From: Bacteroidales bacterium
GTDB lineage: Bacteria > Bacteroidota > Bacteroidia > Bacteroidales > UBA1402
Direction of reading: 5' to 3'
DNA: 7,120 nt
Assembly: GCA_012511135.1 (NCBI GenBank)
Contig: JAAZGQ010000156.1
Location: 1-7,120, forward strand
Both the position numbers and the translations under genes were made by a program. Under the pieces are notes generated by a model. The model saw nothing but the letters and a program-made list of their open reading frames with translations, did not search any database and had not been told where the DNA came from. Positions 1 through 6,079 of this stretch are shown here, one piece after another (positions within the stretch are counted from its first letter, which is position 1; each line of letters starts with the position of its first letter).

Positions 1-217
1 GATCGTTCCAGCAGCCGAGATATATTTTGGTTGCCTTGCCCGAAACATTATCATCAACAATATCATAGCTATTGGAGACTAAGCTTTCGGACAATTTTTC
101 TTTGGCGTAAGTGCTTCTCGGGGAATCGGATTCTGTTGTAAGCAACTGTACTTTAGGTTGACAGGCAGCGAACAATAAGACTGAGGCAGCACACAAAAAG
201 GGAAAATGGATTTTCAT
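1..217 (-). CDS. N-terminal part of a lipoprotein, possibly a glycan-degrading enzyme (truncated by the window edge)
   Basis: Reading leftward from the ATG at 217, an open frame of 72 codons continues off the window without a stop. Residues 1-19 form a lipoprotein signal peptide: MKIHF, then the hydrophobic run PFLCAASVLLFAA, then Cys19 followed by QPKV. The protein is therefore probably exported and lipid-anchored. An in-frame ATG at 244 exists, but it would overlap or precede the likely transcription start and add a long n-region, so 217 is preferred. The mature part contains SPRSTYAKEKLSESL and ATKIYLGCWND. This resembles the small alpha/beta domain found at the N-terminus of several carbohydrate-active enzymes (GH67N or GH20b type), where an AxxxL helix is followed by a beta strand ending in G. 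That match is from memory and weak, and the catalytic part lies outside the window. The gene diverges from the DUF89 operon. Confidence 0.8.
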   Translation of the reverse strand, partial: MKIHFPFLCAASVLLFAACQPKVQLLTTESDSPRSTYAKEKLSESLVSNSYDIVDDNVSGKATKIYLGCWND

Positions 218-246
218 GTAGAATAAGTTTAAACGTTTTAGCATCA

Positions 247-254
247 CAAAAGTA
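247..254 (-). promoter_or_regulatory. Putative Bacteroidota -7 promoter element for the leftward lipoprotein gene
   Basis: On the minus strand this reads TACTTTTG, an exact match to the TAnnTTTG -7 consensus of Bacteroidota sigma-ABfr promoters. It lies about 30 bp upstream of the ATG at 217. No clear TTTG -33 element is seen at the usual 19-21 bp spacing (a weak TTTAG sits at 281-277), so the call rests on the -7 box and its position. Confidence 0.45.
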
Positions 255-372
255 GGATTATTTTATATAGGTAAAACTAAAAAAATCAAAAACTTGCGTT
301 CTGACTCAGCCCTCATAAATTGAAGCCCCGGCCTTTATTTAAGTTTAAGAGGTATTAAATGCGTTTTTTTAT

Positions 373-403
373 TTTGGTAATGAACATTTGTTCATTAATT
401 TTG
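373..403 (+). promoter_or_regulatory. Bacteroidota-type promoter of the DUF89-VOC operon
   Basis: TTTG at 373-376 and TAATTTTG at 396-403 are separated by 19 bp. This matches the Bacteroidota consensus TTTG-N19-21-TAnnTTTG in both elements and spacing. Transcription would begin near 408-412, giving a leader of roughly 40 nt before the ATG at 450. The leader is A-rich (an eight-A run at 411-418, then GCGAATAAAATAG) and has no Shine-Dalgarno sequence, as is common in this phylum. An ATG at 428 opens only a five-codon frame and is unlikely to be a real start. Confidence 0.7.
378..397. promoter_or_regulatory. Palindromic operator inside the promoter spacer
   Basis: TAATGAACATTTGTTCATTA consists of two perfect 9-bp inverted arms (378-386 and 389-397) around a central TT. 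It fills the gap between the -33 and -7 elements and overlaps the first two bases of the -7 box. A dimeric repressor bound here would block RNA polymerase. The size and symmetry fit a TetR-like or other helix-turn-helix dimer. The family is inference, because no regulator gene is present in the window. Confidence 0.6.
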
Positions 404-449
404 CCTTCTTAAAAAAAACCTGATCAAATGAGGCGAATAAAATAGATAT

Positions 450-1301
450 ATGATATCAGATTACAGGTGTTTTTATTGTTTTGTCAAGGCTTTTGGCAAA
501 TTACTCGACAAAAGTGCAATTCCCGCAGCAGACAAAGAACAATTCACAATAGATATGCTGGCCTTGTACCAGCAAGAGCGTTCGGATTTCTCGGCACCTC
601 ATTTTTCAAAAAGATTACATCAGAAGTTAGCTGAGTATACTCTTTGCAATGATCCTTACATGAACGAAAAGCAAGAAAGTAACGACAAAGCTTTGGCCTT
701 GTACGGGCCCTGCCGGCAAATGGTTTTAGAGGCGGCAGATCCTTTTGACAAAGCTTTAAGATTGGCCATTGCTGGGAATATTATAGATTATGCCGTACAC
801 GATCAATACGATATAGAACAAAGCATTCAAAATGTATTGAACGGTCATTTTGCGATAGATCATTCCCCGGAGCTCAAAAAAGAACTCAAGTCTGCCGCTT
901 CTGTACTGTATTTGGGTGACAATGCCGGAGAAATTGTTTTTGACAAGCTCTTTATTGAGACCCTGATGCATCCCGGGCTTACTTATACCGTTAGAGCTAC
1001 ACCCATAATCAATGATGCTACATACAAAGATGCCGAATATGTGGGCATGACAGATGTTGCAGAGGTAATTACTACCGGAGACGGCATTCCTTCTGTTTCT
1101 TTATCTACCTGTTCGGAAGAATTCAAATCTGCTTTTGAACAGGCCGATCTGGTTATTTCCAAAGGTCAGGGTAATCTGGAAGGTTTATTGGGTAAAACAA
1201 GCAAGAACATTTATTTTTTATTGATGGTAAAATGCAATGTGATTGCCGAAATCTTACAGGTACGCAAAGGAGATTTTGTGGTTTTTAAAGAAAAGCCTTA
1301 G
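450..1301 (+). CDS. DUF89 / ARMT1-like damage-control phosphatase, metal-dependent
   Basis: The 283-residue protein has the hallmarks of the DUF89 family (subfamily I, the prokaryotic form). These are an N-terminal CxxC (C7, C10) in the position of the family's conserved cysteines, GNIID at 109-113, GDNAGE at 156-161 (D157 and N158 correspond to metal-binding residues), INDAT at 187-191 followed by D194, GDGIPS at 210-215, and SKGQGNLE at 237-244 with K261-C262. Family members are divalent-metal phosphatases acting on sugar phosphates and other phosphometabolites that are damaged or accumulate to harmful levels. The substrate of this one cannot be read from sequence. There is no signal peptide, so it should be cytoplasmic. 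The length is normal and all motifs are intact. It is the first gene of an operon with the VOC gene, 11 bp downstream, and is transcribed from the palindrome-bearing promoter at 373-403. Confidence 0.92.
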   Translation: MISDYRCFYCFVKAFGKLLDKSAIPAADKEQFTIDMLALYQQERSDFSAPHFSKRLHQKLAEYTLCNDPYMNEKQESNDKALALYGPCRQMVLEAADPFDKALRLAIAGNIIDYAVHDQYDIEQSIQNVLNGHFAIDHSPELKKELKSAASVLYLGDNAGEIVFDKLFIETLMHPGLTYTVRATPIINDATYKDAEYVGMTDVAEVITTGDGIPSVSLSTCSEEFKSAFEQADLVISKGQGNLEGLLGKTSKNIYFLLMVKCNVIAEILQVRKGDFVVFKEKP

Positions 1302-1312
1302 AATAAAATATA

Positions 1313-1687
1313 ATGGAACACTGTTTTTTACATGTAGGACTTCAGGTTTTAGATAGGGATATTGAAAACTTTTACAAAAAAATAATGGGAGCAAGGATAG
1401 AGCGTGAATTTGTTTTATCCGAAGAATGGTCTGAGCGGATTTTTCACAAAAAACAAGCAGTAAAAGTTTGCCAAATGCTGTGTCGTGATGTTTTTTTGGA
1501 GCTATTTATTGATAATTCGCCAATGGAACAGACTTACGCGCATGTATGTCTGCAATTTTCCAATACAAGGGAAATAGCCGAAAACGCTCAAACAAGCGGA
1601 TACACAACACTGGTAAAAGAATCGGCCGGCAACAAACATACTTATTTTGTGCGGGACGGAGCCTCTAAAATACCGGGAGCTGGTTGA
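1313..1687 (+). CDS. VOC-superfamily (glyoxalase/bleomycin-resistance fold) protein with a probable frameshifted C-terminus
   Basis: A small single-domain-length protein with the two beta-alpha-beta-beta-beta modules of the VOC fold: FLHVGLQVLD..IENFYKKIMG at 5-26 and YAHVCLQFSN at 75-84. Three of the four usual metal ligands can be placed: H7, E63 (FLELF) and H77. The fourth, a Glu in the last strand of the pattern RD.sGn.fEl, is missing because the frame ends in ASKIPGAG. Reading one base on after the AAAA run at 1667-1670 gives ASKYRELVDPAHYCAYL and a stop at 1713-1715. This puts a Glu (residue 122) exactly where the fourth ligand belongs. The intact gene would therefore end at 1715. The substrate is unknown; VOC proteins include glyoxalase I, epimerases and dioxygenases. 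The gene starts 11 bp after the DUF89 stop and is probably co-transcribed and cytoplasmic. Confidence 0.8.
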   Translation: MEHCFLHVGLQVLDRDIENFYKKIMGARIEREFVLSEEWSERIFHKKQAVKVCQMLCRDVFLELFIDNSPMEQTYAHVCLQFSNTREIAENAQTSGYTTLVKESAGNKHTYFVRDGASKIPGAG

Positions 1688-1761
1688 TCCAGCTCATTAT
1701 TGCGCCTACCTCTGATTCAATGATACTCTCCCTGAGAAGACTCTACTTCCTTCTGATTCAA

Positions 1762-4632
1762 TTATTCTGTTTCCTCCGAAAACACGAGCTCCGTCTTTTG
1801 GCCGGAATACATCAGGCTGATAGTTTTTTGGACTTCTGTATCGATGCCGGCAGGACACTCCGGACTGACCAAAACAAATTCAAACTGCCTCTGAGCAGGC
1901 TCCGGGCGGTAAGAACCTTCGGCAGCTGAGATCGACAAGCTTTTTTGGGCATCGTTGTAGTGGAAGGCTATCCTGCAATATTCCCCCTTTTCGTAATCGT
2001 AGTTGGTTCCGGCGTCTTCGTACAAACAAGCGCTGCCGTCTTGTCCGCTAAAAATATAAAAAAGCAGAACTTCTTGCTTTTCTCCGCTGTGTTGAATCAG
2101 ATCGCCTGTGGGAAGTATGCTTCCTGCAGGCACAAAAACCGGCATACGCTCGTAGGGTGCATCCACCGGACTTTCCTGTCCTCCGGGATAATAATTGCCC
2201 TGATAAAGATCGTACCAGCCGGCGTTTTGCGGGAAATAAACCTGGCGGCTGCGGGCCTGGTATTCGTACACCGGGCAAACCATCATGTTCGATCCAAACA
2301 AATATTGGTCACCAATATCCATCACCCGGGCATCGTTTGCGAAATCCATCATCAAGGGACGCATGATGGTGTAATCGTCCAAATAGCAGCGGCCGGCCAT
2401 GGTATAAATGTAAGGCAGCAGGCGATAACGCAGTTCGGTATAATATTTCATGGTTTGGTAGGCCGGATGCCCTTCGGGAGCAATATGCCAGATTTCCCGA
2501 TAAGGATATTGACCGTGGCTGCGAAACAATGGCACAAAAGCCCCGAACTGATGCCAACGTACATTAAGCTCCCGCCATTCCTCCAGATCCTCAGACCCTT
2601 CCCGGGCTTTTTCGTAGCGTTTTTCCACACAAAAACCTCCGTTGTCCATGGTCCAGTAGGGATTGCCCGAAATGGAAAAATTTTGTCCGGCACTGATCTG
2701 AGCCTTCATATCTTCCCAACGTGTTCCGATATCGCCGCTCCAGACGGCGGCTGCATAACGTTGCGAGCCGGCGTAGCCTGAGCGGGTCAGGATAAAAACC
2801 CTGTTGTTGTCGTTTACCGAGCGTTGGCCTTCGTAAATGCCTTTGGCATTCATCAGCCCGTATGCATTGAAGTTCAGAGCCGAAGGACCCAAAGCAGTGG
2901 GGTGCATCAGTTGTTTGCGGTAATCCATGTCGGCATTAGACAAAATGTCCGGCTCCGAAGCATCCATCCACCAGGCATCAAAGCCTTTGACGTAAAGATG
3001 TTCCTGCATTTGTTCCCAGAAAAGCTCACGGGCACCCGGACTGAATGCATCGTAGAATGAACCGATGTAACCCCGGCCTATCCAGTCTCGAATACTGTCG
3101 TCGACAGCCCGGGGATAAATCCAGCCTTTTTGTTTGAATTCCTCGTAATGTTCAGTATTGATATAAAATTTTGGCCAGACCGAAATCATTATCCGGGCAT
3201 TCAGGTCGTGGACATCTCTTACCATTTGTTCCGGATCGGGAAAGCGTTGCGCATCGAATTCATGGCTGCCCCAGGCCTTTTCTTCCCAGTACGACCAATC
3301 CTGCACAATGTTGTCGATGGGAATCTGTCTGTGCCTGAACTCCCGGAGTACGGACAAAATCTCGTTCTGAGTTTTGTAGCGTTCCCGGCTCTGCCAAAAG
3401 CCCATCGCCCATCCGGGCATGACCTGTGCCTTGCCGGTAAGCCTACGGTAGCCGCTCACGACATCGTCGGCATTTTTGCCCCTGATGACATAATAATCCA
3501 TCTGTTTGCCCATTTCAGACCAGAAAGAAATTTTCCCCTCTTCCCCGGCCGGCAGGGGACTCAGGGCTTTGAGCCCTATGTAGGAACTGCCTCCGTCGGC
3601 TTGCCATTCCAGCCTGAGCCGGTGTTTTTGGCCGGCCTGCAGAGGATAAGAAAACTTGCAGGTGTTGGGATTCCAGGCGGTACGCCAGCGTTCGGGCACC
3701 ACCAGCGTATCGTCGAGATAAAGTTTGACGTAACCCGCGTAATAGAGTGCAAAACGAAACAAGCCCGTAGTATCCGATTCGATGGACCCTTCCCAGCTTA
3801 CCCGGGCATTTTGCAGCGGAAAAGCCTGAGGGAAATCTTGTTGAGAGTTCAAATCCTGGTAATCAATGGTTTTTTCGATACGTTCCAGTTCTTTTTTTCG
3901 GCCCGGATTTGAATAACAGGCCGTCAGCCCGCCTTCCTTACCGTACTTGTCGTATAGCCTGAATTGGTCCAGGTTGGCAAATTCCCTGGGATCGCCCCAT
4001 TTGCTGTAGGAATTGTTGTCCCAGAGCAGGCCGTAGTTTTTGCTGGAAACCACAAAAGGCACCGAGACCTTGGTGTTGTATTGATACAGCGATTCGTGTT
4101 TGTTTTTGTAATTGAATTCGTCCGACTGATGCTGGCCCAGGCCGAAAAAGGCTTCGTCCTGAGGCGATTCGAACACCTGTCTGAACGAATAGGCCCGGCT
4201 ACCTTCGTAATCGACCGGACTAAAGCTTTTACCCCCGCCGACTTGTTCCCGCAAAAATACCGAACCATTCAAGTCGCTAAAAATAAGCTCTCCGCTGTTT
4301 AGCAATGCAGTAGCTCTGATGGTGGCCGTTTCCAGCACCACACTGTCAGCGGAACGATATACCTGCCATTGACTGGCTATTTTGTGTTCTTTGTCTTGCC
4401 AGGAACACATCAGTCCGGTTTTCAGGCTGATTCTTCGGTCGGGGCTGGCTATGACCCTGATTATATCGTCGTTGACCACTTGTAGATAGAGACTGCCTGT
4501 AGCGGTTTTCTTCTTGTCGGGCCGAATAAGTACCCCGTTTTCGCTGACCCGGAAACAGGGTCCGGAACATGCAGAAAACACCAAAGCGAGGGGCAGAATC
4601 AAAAACCTAAACCTAAACCTAAACCTAAACAT
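1762..4632 (-). CDS. GH31 glycoside hydrolase lipoprotein with PA14 insert, probable alpha-xylosidase
   Basis: From the ATG at 4632 the product is 956 residues. A lipoprotein signal (M-FRFRFRFRF-LILPLALVFSA-C22) is followed by the GH31 N-terminal beta-sandwich, which is interrupted by a PA14 domain at about 235-375. The (beta/alpha)8 catalytic domain spans about 400-740 and C-terminal beta domains run to 956. The nucleophile is D557 in WWMDASEPD and the acid/base is D634 in WSGDI. The surroundings (NAKGIYEGQR, FILTRSGYAGSQRYAAAVWSGDI) and the PA14 insert recall the xyloglucan alpha-xylosidases Xyl31A of Cellvibrio and BoGH31A of Bacteroides ovatus. These remove alpha-1,6-xylose from the ends of xyloglucan oligosaccharides. 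An alpha-glucosidase or another alpha-glycosidase is not excluded. Earlier in-frame ATGs lie at 4704 (7 bp after the M20 stop, adding 24 residues) and 4803 (inside the M20 gene). 4632 was chosen because it gives a normal-length signal peptide. This is the last gene of the minus-strand operon. Confidence 0.9.
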   Translation of the reverse strand: MFRFRFRFRFLILPLALVFSACSGPCFRVSENGVLIRPDKKKTATGSLYLQVVNDDIIRVIASPDRRISLKTGLMCSWQDKEHKIASQWQVYRSADSVVLETATIRATALLNSGELIFSDLNGSVFLREQVGGGKSFSPVDYEGSRAYSFRQVFESPQDEAFFGLGQHQSDEFNYKNKHESLYQYNTKVSVPFVVSSKNYGLLWDNNSYSKWGDPREFANLDQFRLYDKYGKEGGLTACYSNPGRKKELERIEKTIDYQDLNSQQDFPQAFPLQNARVSWEGSIESDTTGLFRFALYYAGYVKLYLDDTLVVPERWRTAWNPNTCKFSYPLQAGQKHRLRLEWQADGGSSYIGLKALSPLPAGEEGKISFWSEMGKQMDYYVIRGKNADDVVSGYRRLTGKAQVMPGWAMGFWQSRERYKTQNEILSVLREFRHRQIPIDNIVQDWSYWEEKAWGSHEFDAQRFPDPEQMVRDVHDLNARIMISVWPKFYINTEHYEEFKQKGWIYPRAVDDSIRDWIGRGYIGSFYDAFSPGARELFWEQMQEHLYVKGFDAWWMDASEPDILSNADMDYRKQLMHPTALGPSALNFNAYGLMNAKGIYEGQRSVNDNNRVFILTRSGYAGSQRYAAAVWSGDIGTRWEDMKAQISAGQNFSISGNPYWTMDNGGFCVEKRYEKAREGSEDLEEWRELNVRWHQFGAFVPLFRSHGQYPYREIWHIAPEGHPAYQTMKYYTELRYRLLPYIYTMAGRCYLDDYTIMRPLMMDFANDARVMDIGDQYLFGSNMMVCPVYEYQARSRQVYFPQNAGWYDLYQGNYYPGGQESPVDAPYERMPVFVPAGSILPTGDLIQHSGEKQEVLLFYIFSGQDGSACLYEDAGTNYDYEKGEYCRIAFHYNDAQKSLSISAAEGSYRPEPAQRQFEFVLVSPECPAGIDTEVQKTISLMYSGQKTELVFSEETE
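4603..4630. repeat. Hexanucleotide tandem repeat in the GH31 signal-peptide coding region
   Basis: Four exact AAACCT units plus a partial AAAC occupy 4603-4630. On the coding strand this is TTTAGG repeated, encoding alternating Phe-Arg directly after the Met at 4632. Six-base units keep the frame, so a change in copy number would lengthen or shorten the charged n-region of the signal peptide by FR pairs without breaking the gene. Confidence 0.9.
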
Positions 4633-4633
4633 A

Positions 4634-4669
4634 GATCCAATCCCAGACCTAATCCCAGATCTAAGCCCA
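4634..4669. repeat. Three degenerate 12-bp tandem units upstream of the hexamer tract
   Basis: GATCCAATCCCA (4634-4645), GACCTAATCCCA (4646-4657) and GATCTAAGCCCA (4658-4669) are contiguous and differ at one to three positions. They share the CCTAA-like core of the adjoining hexamer. If translation starts at 4704, the units are in frame and encode an RSGI-type repeat. If it starts at 4632, they lie in the leader. Confidence 0.75.
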
Positions 4670-4711
4670 GCCCCAGACTGAAACCCTAAGGAGCGAGTGT
4701 CCATGATGTAA

Positions 4712-6067
4712 TCACTTATAACGGCGGTAAAATTCCACAACAACTTCGATACTTTGCAGCCAAAGATCAAAAGGATAGTTTTCGTTGGGCGAATGGATCG
4801 CATCCGATTCCAGGCCGAAACCCATCAGGATGCTTTTGATCCCTAAAACTTTTTCGAAAGTGGCAATGACGGGAATGCTGCCTCCGCGCCTCAGGGCCAG
4901 CGGGCGTTTGCCGAACACTTTTTGATAGGCTGCCTCGGTGGCTTTGTAAGCCGGTAGATCCAAAGAGCAGACGTAAGGATTGCCCCCGTGCTTGAAGCGA
5001 ACCTCCACTTTAACTTCGGGTGGAGCCAGTTGCTTGAGGTGGTTTTCGAAGAGCCGGCCAATTTCCTGATAATCCTGATCCGGCACCAGACGGGTAGATA
5101 TTTTGGCATAAGCCTTGGAAGGGAGTACAGTTTTTACTCCTTCGCCGGTGTATCCTCCCCAAATACCACAAACATCCAAGGTGGGCCGAATACCGGTCCG
5201 TTCGATGGTCGTATAGCCTTTTTCTCCCTTGAGGCCGGGAGCTCCTACCGATTTGCGATAGGCTTCGTCACTGTGAGGCACGGCGGCCATCATGGCTTTT
5301 TCCTGGGCCGACACCGCCTGAACTTTGTCATAAAAGCCAGGTATGGTGATTTTGCCCTCGGCATCTATCAGGCGGGAAATCATTACGGACAGTTCCTGTA
5401 TGGGGTTGGGAACAGCTCCGCCAAAAATGCCGGAATGCAAATCGCGGGCAGCTCCGGTCACTTCAACCTCCCAATAGGAGATGCCCCTGAGACCGGTAGT
5501 GATGGATGGGGTATCGGCTCCCAGCATGCTCGTATCTGAAACCAGGATTACCTCTGCCTTGAGCAAGTCTTTGTTGTTTTGGCAGAATTCCTCCAGGTGA
5601 ATGGAACCGATTTCTTCTTCGCCCTCGAGCAGAAACTTAACGTTGCAAGCCAGTAGCTTATTTTCGAGAGCCAGCTGAAAGGCTTTGGCTTGTATCATAG
5701 ACTGCCCTTTGTCGTCGTCGGCACCCCGGCCTTTGATCAGACCCTCTTCGACACGGGGTTCAAAGGGAGCTGTAGTCCAAAGTTCCAGGGGATCTTCGGG
5801 CATCACGTCGTAATGGCCATACACAAGAACAGTAGGAGCTTTGGGATCAATAATCTTTTCTCCGTATACTATGGGATTGCCTTTGGTTTGAAAAATCACG
5901 GCTTTGTCCACTCCCGAGGAAAGCAAGATTTCTTTCCAGCGTTGAGCGCAATCTTGCATATCCTGTAAATGTGCTTCTTGTCCGCTCACCGAAGGAATGC
6001 GCATCAGGCTGAACAATTCGTCGAGGAATTGTGTTTGTCTGGATTGAATAAGGTCTTTAATATTCAT
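4712..6067 (-). CDS. M20-family metallo-dipeptidase (CNDP/carnosinase-like), cytoplasmic
   Basis: The 451-residue protein has no signal peptide and shows every M20 di-zinc signature. H85 and D87 are in YGHYD, the bridging D118 in GRGADDDKG, the general base E151 and ligand E152 in EGEEEIGS, D178 in VSDTS, and H425 in DAIHSPNEN. The lid/dimerisation domain begins near 195 and includes H211 in DLHSG, the residue that in carnosinase-type dimers reaches the partner active site. Length and motif order match bacterial M20 dipeptidases, which hydrolyse dipeptides, sometimes broadly and sometimes beta-alanyl or Xaa-His types. The exact substrate cannot be told. The start at 6067 lies 12 bp after the PTS stop, and its own stop lies 7 bp before the alternative GH31 start at 4704, so it is the middle gene of an operon. 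DapE or ArgE roles are less likely given the CNDP-type motifs. Confidence 0.94.
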   Translation of the reverse strand: MNIKDLIQSRQTQFLDELFSLMRIPSVSGQEAHLQDMQDCAQRWKEILLSSGVDKAVIFQTKGNPIVYGEKIIDPKAPTVLVYGHYDVMPEDPLELWTTAPFEPRVEEGLIKGRGADDDKGQSMIQAKAFQLALENKLLACNVKFLLEGEEEIGSIHLEEFCQNNKDLLKAEVILVSDTSMLGADTPSITTGLRGISYWEVEVTGAARDLHSGIFGGAVPNPIQELSVMISRLIDAEGKITIPGFYDKVQAVSAQEKAMMAAVPHSDEAYRKSVGAPGLKGEKGYTTIERTGIRPTLDVCGIWGGYTGEGVKTVLPSKAYAKISTRLVPDQDYQEIGRLFENHLKQLAPPEVKVEVRFKHGGNPYVCSLDLPAYKATEAAYQKVFGKRPLALRRGGSIPVIATFEKVLGIKSILMGFGLESDAIHSPNENYPFDLWLQSIEVVVEFYRRYK

Positions 6068-6079
6068 ATAGATAAGCTT

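Noticed and set aside
325..340. GC-rich inverted-repeat-like stretch AAGCCCCGGCCTT considered as a terminator
   Set aside because: The arms pair imperfectly (a central C-C mismatch) and no gene ends nearby on either strand.
378..397. Palindrome as a transcription terminator
   Set aside because: It is AT-rich, lacks a following T-run of terminator type, and sits between two consensus promoter elements, which fits an operator better.
1684..1929. Short plus-strand frame overlapping the VOC end and the GH31 3' end
   Set aside because: It mostly mirrors the GH31 C-terminus. The first part only reflects the gap between converging genes, and it is not in the frame that restores the VOC motif.
1945..2781. 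Long plus-strand open frame (278 codons) opposite the GH31 gene
   Set aside because: It is antisense to a GH31 reading frame with intact catalytic motifs, its translation shows no recognisable domain, and neighbouring antisense frames of similar kind (3130-3912, 3964-4302) show that GC-rich coding here produces such shadows.
4603..4630. Telomere-like repeat
   Set aside because: The unit is TTTAGG, not TTTAGGG. It is only about five copies long and lies inside a bacterial signal-peptide coding region, so a coding microsatellite explains it.
4988..5539. Plus-strand open frame opposite the M20 gene
   Set aside because: It is antisense to the region encoding conserved M20 motifs, has no promoter or start context, and its product is not recognisable.
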